From positions 1-64,000 of the forward strand of contig NZ_NOVE01000006.1 of NCBI RefSeq assembly GCF_002265625.1: DNA of 64,000 nucleotides, read 5' to 3'. The position numbers and the translations under genes were made by a program. Shown here piece by piece: positions 16,504 through 24,954 of the stretch. The first letter of the stretch is position 1, and every line of letters starts with the position of its first letter. The stretch comes from Prevotella sp. 885. GTDB taxonomy: Bacteria > Bacteroidota > Bacteroidia > Bacteroidales > Bacteroidaceae. The notes under the pieces were generated by a model. It did no database searches. It worked only from the letters and a program-made list of their open reading frames with translations, and was not told the DNA's origin.

Positions 16504-17199
16504 TTAAGCATTTCTCATTTCGTTCAGCAGCTGTTTCTGTCTCTCGCTAAGATTCGTCGGCAGCATAACGTTATACGTAATGATGAGGTCACCCATCGTA
16601 CCGTCGCCACGGTCATAGCCCTTGCCACGCAGCCTTACCTTCGTACCGTTCTGCGTTTCCGGCTTTACCTTCAGCTTAATCTTCTGACCACCCGTGAGTT
16701 GCAGGATTACCTCGCCGCCGAGCAACGCCGTGTAAAGGTCGATGTTTACGTTGGCGTTCATCTCGCCCGCATTAGTCCTTGCGCTGCGACTGCGAGTGCC
16801 ACGACTGCGTGATCCCTTTCCTGCACCTCCGAACAGCTGTTCGAAGAAGCTTGAGAAGCCGCCGCCCTCTCCGCTGAAGCCAGAGAAGTCGAAGCCGCTG
16901 AAAGGCGAACCGTCACCGCCACCAGAGTAGTAGTAGCTGCCTCCACCCGGACCTCCCTGTTCGAAGGCACCAGCCTCACGCCATTTCTCACCATACTGGT
17001 CATATTTCTTACGCTTCTCCGGATCGGAAATTACGTCATAAGCCTCGTTCAGAGCCTGGAATTTAGCCTTTGCCTTCGGGTCGTTAGGATGCAGGTCGGG
17101 ATGGAATTGCTTGGCGCGTTTGCGGTAAGCTTCCCTCACTTCGTCCTGAGGGATGTTCTTGTCCACACCGAGAATCTTGTAATAATCAATAAATGCCAT
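16504..17199 (-). CDS. cbpA: DnaJ-like co-chaperone, CbpA type
   Basis: This 231-residue J-domain protein stimulates DnaK. The J domain (residues 1-68) has His33-Pro34-Asp35 and ends KKYDQYGEKW. A Gly/Phe-rich linker (about 80-135, ending GKGSRSRGTRSRSARTN) leads to a single C-terminal substrate-binding domain (INIDLYTALLGGEVILQL, RLRGKGYDRGDGTMGDLIITY). There are no zinc fingers, and it is shorter than E. coli CbpA (306), lacking much of the second C-terminal subdomain. AGGAGG on the minus strand at 17214-17209 confirms the start. It lies 95 nt downstream of the relA-like gene. Confidence 0.88.
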   Translation of the reverse strand: MAFIDYYKILGVDKNIPQDEVREAYRKRAKQFHPDLHPNDPKAKAKFQALNEAYDVISDPEKRKKYDQYGEKWREAGAFEQGGPGGGSYYYSGGGDGSPFSGFDFSGFSGEGGGFSSFFEQLFGGAGKGSRSRGTRSRSARTNAGEMNANVNIDLYTALLGGEVILQLTGGQKIKLKVKPETQNGTKVRLRGKGYDRGDGTMGDLIITYNVMLPTNLSERQKQLLNEMRNA

Positions 17200-17294
17200 A
17201 ATTCGTATCCTCCTATTATTTTTTATAATCCTCAGAGCAAATTACATGCCGAACACCTGCTTTGTTTGATATTTATTATTTGACCTTGGAGACA

Positions 17295-19514
17295 TCAGTA
17301 CAGTCTTTCCACCGACTTCACGCCTCTTACCGTGCGCAGCTTCTTCAACAACGCCTCCAACTTCAGCGTATCGTCGATGAGCACGTCAAGGTTGCCGCTG
17401 AACAGTCCGTCGTGGCTGTCGATGTTTATCGACCTCATCACAATCTTCTCCTCCTTCGATATGATGTTGGTGATGTTGTTCACGATGCCGATATCATCGT
17501 TGCCCACAATGCGAAGCGAAATCTGATACTTCGATTGTCCCTTACCGCTCCAACGGGCCTTCACGATGCGATAGCCGAAGCGCTTGCGCATCTCCGGAGC
17601 ATTGGGGCAGTTCTGGCAATGCACCTTAATGCCACCCGAAACCGTCACGAAGCCGAAGATTGGGTCGCCGTATATGGGATTGCAGCACTTAGCGAGTGAG
17701 AAGTCCACCCCCTTCAGATTCTGACCAATCACCAGCTCATCGTCCGAAGAACGAAAACCGCTTCCCTCTGCGTTCTGCCCTCCGAGGCTGAATCCTTCCG
17801 CGCTACGCACAACGCCAGCATACTTGAGGTTAGCCTCATGATCGCGCTCCTCTATGTATTTGTCCACGATGTCGTTGGCGTCCAGCTTCTCGTCCACAAT
17901 CTGACGGTAGAAGTCAGACATCTCCTTAAAGCCCAGACGCTTCACAAGGTGCGACATCACGCTGTCTTCCATCTCCACCTTGCGGTTTCTGAACTTACGT
18001 TCAAGAATTTCCTTGGCGTACAGACCGTCCTTTATCTGAAGCTCCTTCAGCGACTGGCGTATCTTCGCCCTTGCACGTCCTGTCTTCACGATGTTTGTCC
18101 AGTCCGCTTTCGGCGTCTGGTTACTCTGCGTCAGTATCTCCACCGTATCTCCCGAATGGAGCACCTCACGTATGGGCACATTCTTGCCGTTTATCTTGCC
18201 GCCCACACACTTGTTGCCCACACCAGAATGGATGTGGTAGGCGAAGTCGAGAATGGTGGCACCCTTCGGAAACTTCAGCAAGTCGCCCTTCGGCGTAAAC
18301 ACGAACACCTCATCCTCGTAAAGGTCCATCTTGAACTGGTCCATAAGTTGCAGGTTGTCGTTGTTCTCCAGCGCAGCTCTGATGTTCTTCAGCCAGTCGT
18401 CCAGTCCCGATTCGCTCTTGATGCCCTTATATCTCCAGTGCGCAGCCAAGCCCTTCTCGGCTATCTCGTCCATGCGCTCCGTCCTTATCTGCACCTCCAC
18501 CCACTTGTTCTCGGGTCCAAGCACCGTGATGTGCAAGCTCTCGTAGCCGTTCGACTTCGGCACCGAAAGCCAGTCTCTCAGTCGCTTCGGGTTAGGCTGA
18601 TACATGTCCGTGATGAGCGAGTAAGCCTGCCAGCATTGCATTTTCTCTTCGCTCAGCGGCGAGTCAATGATGATACGGATGGCAAAGAGGTCGTAAATGC
18701 CGTTAAATCCGCACTTCTGCTTCTTCATCTTCTGCCATATCGAGTGGATGCTCTTCGTACGTCCCTTTATGTGGCACTTTATGCCCATGCCCGCCAACTT
18801 CTCGCCCAGCGGAGCTATGAACTTCTCTATATATGCGTCGCGTGACCGCTTTGTTGCGTTGAGGTTTTCCTTGATCATGTAGTAGGCGTCATGCTCCAGA
18901 TACTTCAGACTCAAGTCCTCCAACTCGCTCTTCAGCTTATACAGTCCCAGCTTATGTGCTAACGGGGCATACAGATAGCTGGCCTCCTCTGCCGCGCGGG
19001 TCTTCGCCTCCGTGTTCTGCGTGTCGCGAATCTGTCGCATAAGGTTCACGCGGTCCGCAATCATTATCAGCACCACGCGCATGTCCTCCGCGAACGACAG
19101 CAGCAGACTGCGGAAGTTCTCACTCTCTATGACAGGTCTTGTGGTGTAAAGCTCATGAATGCGCACCAAGCCGTGGATGATCTGCGCCACGCTCTTGCCG
19201 AACATCTTCTCCGCATCCTCCACGGTCATATAGCCGCAGATCACGCTGTTATATAGGAGTATGGCAAGCACGCAGTCGCGCTTCATGCCAATTTCATTCA
19301 CCTCCAGCTCGGCAGTCTGAAAACTGAGAAGTATAGGATTTTGCCCGAAAACGTCTCTTCTTATCTTATTGCCGTCAATCTCTTCCTCCAGTTGCTTACG
19401 CACCTTCGCTTCGTCCTCCTCACTTATCTCGTCGCCGACGAGAGCCTTGAGGCGCTGGGTTATCTCTCCCAGCTCACGACGTTCCTCCAATGTAAATTCG
19501 AACTTTTCTTCCAT
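17295..19514 (-). CDS. relA: Long RelA/SpoT homolog with degenerate hydrolase site
   Basis: This 739-residue protein has the full long-RSH layout: HD-type domain (about 40-200), (p)ppGpp synthetase (about 245-365, with RTKSIHSIWQKM and RDWLSVPKSNGYESLH), TGS (about 395-455), a conserved-cysteine region (SLAKCCNPIYGD, CQNCP) and a C-terminal ACT (about 665-739). In the HD domain the catalytic HD pair is replaced (LAILLYNSV, Tyr88-Asn89), the ADRLHNMR motif reads ADRVNLMR (Asn157 for His), and the leading HP is missing. It is therefore predicted to make, not hydrolyse, (p)ppGpp, like RelA. An intact SpoT should lie elsewhere. A -7 box TACCTTTG is at 19553-19546. Confidence 0.92.
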   Translation of the reverse strand: MEEKFEFTLEERRELGEITQRLKALVGDEISEEDEAKVRKQLEEEIDGNKIRRDVFGQNPILLSFQTAELEVNEIGMKRDCVLAILLYNSVICGYMTVEDAEKMFGKSVAQIIHGLVRIHELYTTRPVIESENFRSLLLSFAEDMRVVLIMIADRVNLMRQIRDTQNTEAKTRAAEEASYLYAPLAHKLGLYKLKSELEDLSLKYLEHDAYYMIKENLNATKRSRDAYIEKFIAPLGEKLAGMGIKCHIKGRTKSIHSIWQKMKKQKCGFNGIYDLFAIRIIIDSPLSEEKMQCWQAYSLITDMYQPNPKRLRDWLSVPKSNGYESLHITVLGPENKWVEVQIRTERMDEIAEKGLAAHWRYKGIKSESGLDDWLKNIRAALENNDNLQLMDQFKMDLYEDEVFVFTPKGDLLKFPKGATILDFAYHIHSGVGNKCVGGKINGKNVPIREVLHSGDTVEILTQSNQTPKADWTNIVKTGRARAKIRQSLKELQIKDGLYAKEILERKFRNRKVEMEDSVMSHLVKRLGFKEMSDFYRQIVDEKLDANDIVDKYIEERDHEANLKYAGVVRSAEGFSLGGQNAEGSGFRSSDDELVIGQNLKGVDFSLAKCCNPIYGDPIFGFVTVSGGIKVHCQNCPNAPEMRKRFGYRIVKARWSGKGQSKYQISLRIVGNDDIGIVNNITNIISKEEKIVMRSINIDSHDGLFSGNLDVLIDDTLKLEALLKKLRTVRGVKSVERLY

Positions 19515-19545
19515 AATTCACACCTTTAATAATTAATTTGCAAGA

Positions 19546-19603
19546 CAAAGGTACAAAAATTCCGTATAACATTTCTTATTTCACGAAAAAGTCTTTACAT
19601 TTG
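19546..19603. promoter_or_regulatory. Divergent promoters of relA-like and DUF4301 genes
   Basis: Minus-strand TACCTTTG (19553-19546) serves the relA-like gene, 31 nt before its start. Plus-strand TACATTTG (19596-19603) serves the DUF4301 gene, 42 nt before its start. Confidence 0.65.
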
Positions 19604-19645
19604 TAGGGTTATTAGACAATTTATGTAACCATAAAATCAAATATT

Positions 19646-21163
19646 ATGTTATCCAAACAAGATTTAAACCAGATTTCCGCAAGAGGCATCTCTGAGGAGA
19701 TGGTGGAGCACCAGCTCCAGAACTTCAAGCAGGGTTTCCCGTTCCTTAAGATTGAGGCTGCTGCCGCCATCGGCAACGGCATCTTCAAGCCCACAGAGGA
19801 GGAAGTAAAGAAGTACGTGGCAGACTGGACCGACTATCTCTCTTCTGACCACAGCGTCGTAAAGTTCGTGCCGGCAAGCGGTGCTGCCAGCAGAATGTTC
19901 AAGGATCTCTTCGCTTTCCTCAGCGCTCCATACGACTTACCCACCACCGACTTTGAGAAGACTTTCTTCGACAATATAAAGAAATTCGCCTTTAAGAAGG
20001 CTCTTTGTGCCGAGTGCAAGAAGAACGACGGCGGTTGCGTATGCGACCTTACCAAGGCTGGCAACTATAAGGCTGTCGTGGCTAACCTCCTCGAGGCTAA
20101 GGGCCTCAATTACGGTCAGCAGCCCAAGGGCCTCCTCCTCTTCCATCAGTATGAGGACGGACCGCGCACTCCTATGGAGGAGCATCTCGTAGAGGCTGCT
20201 CTCTATGCCAGCACCAACGGCAATGCCAACATCCATTTCACCGTCTCTCACGACCATCTGGAACTGTTCAAGAAGAAGGTGGCTGAGAAGATTGCTTACT
20301 ATGAGCAGAAGTTCGGCATCAAGTATAATGTCAGCTTCTCTGAGCAGAAGCCTAGCACGGACACCATCGCTGCCAATCCTGACAACACGCCGTTCCGCAA
20401 TGAGGACGGTTCGTTACTCTTCCGTCCGGGTGGTCACGGAGCGCTCATACAGAACCTTAACGAAATTGACGCTGACGTTGTGTTCGTGAAGAACATCGAC
20501 AACGTGGTTCCTGACAGAATCAAGGACGAGACGGTTCTCTATAAGAAACTCATCGCCGGCATCCTCGTCGACACGCAGAAGCAGGTGTTCGCTTATCTCC
20601 GCCTCCTCGAGAGCGGCGCTTACACGGACGCTCAGCTCGAAGAGATGGTCAGCTTCCTCGAAGGCAGACTCTGCTGCCGCAAGCACGACGTCAAGAGCCT
20701 CTCTCGTGAGCAGCTTGCCGACTATCTCCGCACCAAGTTCTCTCGTCCTATCCGTGTCTGCGGCGTCGTTAAGAACGTGGGCGAACCGGGTGGCGGCCCG
20801 TTCCTTTGCTACAATCAGGACGGCACAGTCAGCCCGCAGATCCTCGAGTCAAGCCAGATAGACAAGAACAACGCTGAGTATATGGAGATGTTCAAGAACG
20901 GCACTCACTTCAATCCCGTTGACCTCGTTTGCGCCACAAAGGACAAGGACGGCAACCACTACCAGCTCCCCGACTTCGTCGACAAGAACACGGGCTTCAT
21001 CAGCTCGAAGAGCAAGAACGGCAAGGAGCTGAAGGCGCTCGAACTTCCCGGTCTCTGGAATGGTGCCATGAGCAACTGGAACACCATCTTCGTGGAAGTG
21101 CCCATCGGAACTTTCAATCCCGTTAAGACAGTTAACGACTTGCTTAGAGAACAGCACCAGTAA
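19646..21163 (+). CDS. DUF4301 family protein
   Basis: This 505-residue soluble protein belongs to DUF4301, a family widespread in Bacteroidetes with no assigned function. Recognisable segments are KFVPASGAASRMFKDLF near residue 75, LLFHQYEDGPRTPMEEHLVEA, FRPGGHGALIQNLNEIDADVVFVKNIDNVVPD and GPFLCYNQDGT. The GxGGHG-like and KNIDN patterns recall nucleotide-sugar transferase folds, but that is only a resemblance. It has its own promoter and a terminator, so it is monocistronic. Confidence 0.88.
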   Translation: MLSKQDLNQISARGISEEMVEHQLQNFKQGFPFLKIEAAAAIGNGIFKPTEEEVKKYVADWTDYLSSDHSVVKFVPASGAASRMFKDLFAFLSAPYDLPTTDFEKTFFDNIKKFAFKKALCAECKKNDGGCVCDLTKAGNYKAVVANLLEAKGLNYGQQPKGLLLFHQYEDGPRTPMEEHLVEAALYASTNGNANIHFTVSHDHLELFKKKVAEKIAYYEQKFGIKYNVSFSEQKPSTDTIAANPDNTPFRNEDGSLLFRPGGHGALIQNLNEIDADVVFVKNIDNVVPDRIKDETVLYKKLIAGILVDTQKQVFAYLRLLESGAYTDAQLEEMVSFLEGRLCCRKHDVKSLSREQLADYLRTKFSRPIRVCGVVKNVGEPGGGPFLCYNQDGTVSPQILESSQIDKNNAEYMEMFKNGTHFNPVDLVCATKDKDGNHYQLPDFVDKNTGFISSKSKNGKELKALELPGLWNGAMSNWNTIFVEVPIGTFNPVKTVNDLLREQHQ

Positions 21164-21184
21164 TATTATGAAAAGATAATAAAG

Positions 21185-21250
21185 AAGGTGTGGCAGAAGT
21201 AAAGAAACAGGGATTATCCTTTTTCAATATTTCTGCCACACCTTTTTATT
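21185..21250. terminator. Terminator between the DUF4301 and ABC exporter genes
   Basis: A perfect 14-bp stem (21185-21198 with 21231-21244) encloses a 32-nt loop that can fold further, and ends in TTTTTATTTT. The genes are convergent, so it may serve both. Confidence 0.8.
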
Positions 21251-21264
21251 TTAAAAAGTTATAT

Positions 21265-22917
21265 CTAAAGAGAACAGCTTCTCTGACATCTTTCTATTAC
21301 CAGTGGATCATGCGTTGCAAAGATTAGCGTGCGGTCAGCATAATTCTCATAGAGATTGTCAAGTAACTCTTTTGTCGTTTCTTCGTCAAGAGCGGATGTT
21401 ACCTCATCAAGAATAAGAATTTCTCCGCCATGCAACAAACCACGTGCTATAGCTATGCGTTGTGCCTGACCTTCCGAAAGTCCTCCTCCATTTTCATGAC
21501 ATAGTGTATCAAGCCCGTTAGGAATGGAGCGTACAAAGTCTGCACAGCAAACATGCAGCATTTCGTATATTTCTTCGTCAGTTGCTGATGGATTGCCTAA
21601 TAGCAGATTATCCCTTATTGTACCATGCATAAGTGTATTGCCTTGTGGAACATAAATAAAATTACAACGCATGGATAACGATGTCTCGGAACTTTCCTTT
21701 TCGTTATACACTCTCACATGTCCCTTCTGCGGGACAGCAAGTGCCACTAACAGTCTAAGTATCGTCGTTTTTCCCGTACCCGTTTTCCCGATCAAGGCGG
21801 TTGATGTTCCAGGATGGAAATCAAACGAAAGATTGCTAATTACGTCTTCCGAAGAATCGTCATAACGGAACGATACATTATCTAACATAATACCGCATGG
21901 TCCATCCATTTTAATCGGATTGTCATTGAGTTCCTTATCCCAATTCTCCATTTCCATAAGACGTTCTGCGGAGGTTACGGCTCCGACGAAAGAAGGTAAT
22001 ATACCATACAAATTCCGTAGAGGGCGATACACCTTATTAATTAATTGCAGAAAGGCTGTCATTCCACCAAAAGTAAGTGTGCCAGCAGACATTCGCAATG
22101 CAGCCCATAGGAAGGTTAGAATATAGACAAATGATTCTCCTGCGCTTACTATAGCACTCGCACGTATAGAAAACGACGTGGATTTCTTCATATTACCAAA
22201 CAAGTTAGACTGGACGAAAGAAAAGCGTTCTGCTATAGTTTGGGTTGCTTCAAGCACCTTGAGGAGAGATCTATTCTGGATACTGTCCTGAATGACTGCT
22301 TGAATATTGCCCTCTGATTCACGTACGTCTTTTATAAGTTTGTGCATCTTCTTGATATATATTCTACTAATAGCCAAAGAGATGACAATTACCCCAAAGA
22401 CCAAGATAGGCAGATAGTGGTCTAAATGATACAGACAAACCATTGCGGCAGCAAACATTATCAATCCTGATGCTGACTCTGGAATCTTGTAGCCTACAAA
22501 ATTTAAGATAGTAGACACATCGATCTCTATACGGTTGACGATATCACCGGAATGAAGTTTGCCACTATCCTTACTTAATAACAGTTTATGCAATATACGT
22601 TGCCGCATATTGTTCTTTGCACGTGTTCCTTCAATATTGCCTACCCAGGTGCTGAAGGCCGTCAAAGCGAAGCCTAATACTATTAACAATGTAAGAATAC
22701 CGATTGAACGAATGATGGATTCGCCTGTATTTATGGATGCCGAATCGATGACTCTTTTTACAGTCCATACTTGTAACAGACTGACAATCACCTCTAATAT
22801 ACCAAGAAGCAAAGCCATAAATACCAGCAGACGACAGTTGCGTATCGTGAGGACAAGGTATCTAATGACAGCATGTAGCTGCCACTTCCTTCCATTCCCA
22901 AGAATAGCTTTCTTCAT
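21265..22917 (-). CDS. ABC exporter, fused permease and ATPase
   Basis: This 550-residue half-transporter has an N-terminal six-helix type I exporter domain (about 20-310) and a C-terminal ATPase: Walker A GKTGTGKTTI near residue 375, Q-loop YVPQGNTLMHGTIRDNLLLG, signature LSEGQ (Glu instead of the usual Gly in LSGGQ), Walker B ILILDEVTSALD and switch FATHD. It would act as a homodimer in the inner membrane; the substrate is unknown. Only 3 nt separate it from the upstream rhodanese lipoprotein gene, so the two form one transcript. The gene is visibly more AT-rich than its neighbours. Confidence 0.88.
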   Translation of the reverse strand: MKKAILGNGRKWQLHAVIRYLVLTIRNCRLLVFMALLLGILEVIVSLLQVWTVKRVIDSASINTGESIIRSIGILTLLIVLGFALTAFSTWVGNIEGTRAKNNMRQRILHKLLLSKDSGKLHSGDIVNRIEIDVSTILNFVGYKIPESASGLIMFAAAMVCLYHLDHYLPILVFGVIVISLAISRIYIKKMHKLIKDVRESEGNIQAVIQDSIQNRSLLKVLEATQTIAERFSFVQSNLFGNMKKSTSFSIRASAIVSAGESFVYILTFLWAALRMSAGTLTFGGMTAFLQLINKVYRPLRNLYGILPSFVGAVTSAERLMEMENWDKELNDNPIKMDGPCGIMLDNVSFRYDDSSEDVISNLSFDFHPGTSTALIGKTGTGKTTILRLLVALAVPQKGHVRVYNEKESSETSLSMRCNFIYVPQGNTLMHGTIRDNLLLGNPSATDEEIYEMLHVCCADFVRSIPNGLDTLCHENGGGLSEGQAQRIAIARGLLHGGEILILDEVTSALDEETTKELLDNLYENYADRTLIFATHDPLVIERCQRSCSL

Positions 22918-22920
22918 TTT

Positions 22921-23304
22921 CTACTCTTTTGTCACTTCCTTTCCTTCTTCTATCCACCCGTTAAACCCTGCATCGAGTTCTACAACTTTGTATCCTTTCT
23001 TTGCGATTAATTCAGCAGCCTTCTTGCTTCGTTTTCCGCTTCTGCAATTAACGGCTATGGTGCGTTTGCGTGGTAAAGAAGAGAGGGCTTTCTGAAGGAA
23101 GTCGGGTTGTAGGACATCGATGTTGACGGCGTTGGGTATGTGTCCCTCGTCAAACTCCTTGGCTGTGCGTACGTCGAGGCGTATGACGGAGGTGTCGGCG
23201 ATGAGATGCTGGAAATCGTCCACGGAGACGCTACGGAACCCGGGCTTAGAGGACTGGCAGGAGAGAAGTCCTGCGAGGATGATAGTGGCTAATAATGTTT
23301 TCAT
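22921..23304 (-). CDS. Rhodanese-like lipoprotein
   Basis: This 127-residue protein starts with a lipoprotein signal (MKTLLATIILAGLLSC, lipid-bearing Cys16) and continues with one rhodanese domain. The active loop is Cys87-Arg-Ser-Gly-Lys-Arg, and LDVRTAKEFDEGHIPNAVNI is the standard N-terminal motif. Such proteins transfer sulfane sulfur; a periplasmic, membrane-anchored role is expected here. It is the first gene of an operon with the ABC exporter. Its -7 box (TAATTTTG, 23317-23310) ends only 5 nt before the ATG, so the mRNA may be leaderless. Confidence 0.9.
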   Translation of the reverse strand: MKTLLATIILAGLLSCQSSKPGFRSVSVDDFQHLIADTSVIRLDVRTAKEFDEGHIPNAVNIDVLQPDFLQKALSSLPRKRTIAVNCRSGKRSKKAAELIAKKGYKVVELDAGFNGWIEEGKEVTKE

Positions 23305-23309
23305 GGTTG

Positions 23310-23357
23310 CAAAATTACGTTGTTTTTAGTGTATTAGCGAAAATATCAGTAACTTTG
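23310..23357. promoter_or_regulatory. Divergent promoters: rhodanese operon and RluA-family gene
   Basis: Minus-strand TAATTTTG (23317-23310) with a weak TTCG -33 near 23341-23338 drives the rhodanese operon. Plus-strand TAACTTTG (23350-23357) drives the pseudouridine synthase gene, 24 nt upstream of its start. Confidence 0.65.
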
Positions 23358-23381
23358 TGACTGAAAAAAGGAAAAAGAAAG

Positions 23382-24290
23382 ATGAAACAGCCAAATAAGC
23401 AAAACTATTACAGTAGCCGTGGAGGAGACTGCACGGAGTATGTGGTAAGCGAACAGACCCCGGACGCTCTCCTTCAGTATCTGCTCTCTCACGCCAAGGA
23501 GAGCCGCAACAAGATAAAGGCGACGCTGCAAGGACGCGGCATTAAGGTGAACGGTAAGGTGGTGACGCAGTTTGACGCGCCGCTGCGTAAGGGCGACCGC
23601 ATTCAGGTGGCACGACACAAGAACAACAGCGCCTTTAAGAGTCGCTACGTGAAGATTGTGTATGAGGACAGATGGATAGTGGTGGTGGAAAAGAACATCG
23701 GCATTCTCTCAATGGCGGCAGGTCACTCGTCGCTGAACGTGAAGTCGGTGCTGGACGACTATTTCCTGAAGACCCGTCAGCGTTGCCGTGCGCACGTAGT
23801 GCACCGCCTCGACCGCGACACAAGTGGTCTGATGATCTACGCCAAGGACATCGACACGGAGCAGATTCTGGAGCACGACTGGCACGGAACGGTGTATGAC
23901 CGCCGCTACGTGGCTGTAGTGAGCGGCGAGATGGAGGACGACAACGGCACCGTCCGTAACTGGCTGAAGGACAACAAGGCATACGTCACTTACTCGTCGC
24001 CGACTGACAATGGCGGCAAGCTGGCTGTGACGCACTTCCATGTGCTGGCAAGGACTACTGAGCACTCGCTGGTGGAATATAAGCTGGAGACGGGTCGTAA
24101 GAACCAGATTCGTGTTCACTCAGCAGACATGGGACATCCTGTCTGCGGCGACACGAAATATGGCAACGGCGACGATCCTCTGCACCGTCTCTGCCTCCAC
24201 GCCTACGTGCTGTGCTTCGTGCATCCCATCACAAAGGAACGGATGGAGTTTTCTACGCCAATTCCAACATCGTTCCGCAGTTTGTTCTAA
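23382..24290 (+). CDS. RluA family pseudouridine synthase
   Basis: This 302-residue RNA-modifying enzyme has an N-terminal S4 RNA-binding domain (about 30-80, RNKIKATLQGRGIKVNGKVV) and an RluA catalytic domain. Motif II HRLDRDTSG (141-149) holds the catalytic Asp144, and the C-terminal ETGRKNQIRVHSADMGHPVCGDTKYG is the family's RNA/uridine-binding block. It isomerises a uridine in rRNA or tRNA; whether it is RluC-, RluD- or TruC-like cannot be decided here. It is transcribed alone and followed by a large palindrome. Confidence 0.93.
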   Translation: MKQPNKQNYYSSRGGDCTEYVVSEQTPDALLQYLLSHAKESRNKIKATLQGRGIKVNGKVVTQFDAPLRKGDRIQVARHKNNSAFKSRYVKIVYEDRWIVVVEKNIGILSMAAGHSSLNVKSVLDDYFLKTRQRCRAHVVHRLDRDTSGLMIYAKDIDTEQILEHDWHGTVYDRRYVAVVSGEMEDDNGTVRNWLKDNKAYVTYSSPTDNGGKLAVTHFHVLARTTEHSLVEYKLETGRKNQIRVHSADMGHPVCGDTKYGNGDDPLHRLCLHAYVLCFVHPITKERMEFSTPIPTSFRSLF

Positions 24291-24333
24291 GAAAGGTGTC
24301 CCACAGATAGCGGATTAAGCAGACGATTTATAG

Positions 24334-24412
24334 GATTACGGATTTTTCTGATTATTCTGATTTTATGCGCAAAATGGCGTTAGCATCAGACTAATCAGGG
24401 AAATCCGTAATC
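24334..24412 (+). repeat. Long palindrome with 28-nt arms after the RluA-family gene
   Basis: Arms 24334-24361 and 24385-24412 pair with only three mismatches around a 23-nt loop. The stem is mostly A/T with GGAT/ATCC blocks, and the right arm is followed by TTTTATTATAAG. It can serve as a terminator. Its length and sequence also resemble short palindromic intergenic repeats that I recall as common in Prevotella-type genomes. Confidence 0.75.
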
Positions 24413-24460
24413 TTTTATTATAAGTAACTACTCGCACCCCAGTTCGTAAACAAACGTGCT

Positions 24461-24828
24461 GTCAAAGTGGCGCTTTTATGGTGTCATAGTGCCGCTTTTA
24501 CCTCCTAAAACCTCAACTATTGCCTTGCAATAGCGCCGCTTTGACACTGTAAAAGTGCATGCAAGGTGGCGAGCGGCGTCGCCACAGGCCTTGGAGAAGG
24601 AAGGTAAACTGAGGGGAAAAGCGTAAGGTGTTTCAGTTGTTTCAGTTTCAGTTCGTTTTTTAAGGGTCAGTTATGTCCGAAACACTCTTTTATACACTTA
24701 TAACTAATTAATAATCAATATATTATATATAAAGAAAGGAAAAGTGATACCCTTTAAAAAACAACTGAAACAACTGAAACTGAAACGCTTGATACATCTG
24801 ACTCCCAATCAAAATTCATCTAAAAGGC
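24461..24828 (+). repeat. Iteron element, copy B
   Basis: This lies in the 664-nt gene-free stretch 24291-24954. From the left: two direct units repeating every 22 nt (GTCAAAGTGGCGCTTTTA at 24461 and a variant at 24483), a pair in inverted orientation (24529-24560), then left iterons GTTTCAGTT (24630-24638, 24639-24647 and a partial). A core follows with CTCTTTTATA (24685-24694) and TAATTAATAATCAATA (24705-24720). Mirror-image iterons AACTGAAAC lie at 24763-24771 and 24772-24780 plus a partial, and the TAAAAGGC box is at 24821-24828. Inner arms TTTTTTAAGGGT and ACCCTTTAAAAAA also pair. I see no gene in it. The rest of the gap (24829-24954) holds no recognisable feature. Confidence 0.85.
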
Positions 24829-24954
24829 TAAAGGACAACAACTTAGGAGATCACAACAAAGAAAGCTCCAGCCATGTCTTCTCTTGGTAGATGCCTTGAA
24901 TTGGTCAAACAATAGTGATTTATTTAAAGTATTACAATATTTTCGTACACAATA

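Noticed and set aside
17838..18845. Long open frame antisense to the relA-like gene (335 codons)
   Set aside because: The other strand encodes a clearly conserved RSH protein; the antisense product is Leu/His/Arg-rich and shows no motif.
21265..23304. ABC exporter and rhodanese lipoprotein as a defence or toxin-export system
   Set aside because: Both are common single families and nothing around them (peptidase domain, precursor peptide, regulator) supports a specialised system.
24461..24828. Repeats could be read as a CRISPR array
   Set aside because: Units are 9 or 22 nt, follow each other with no unique spacers, are arranged as inverted arms, and no cas genes are present.
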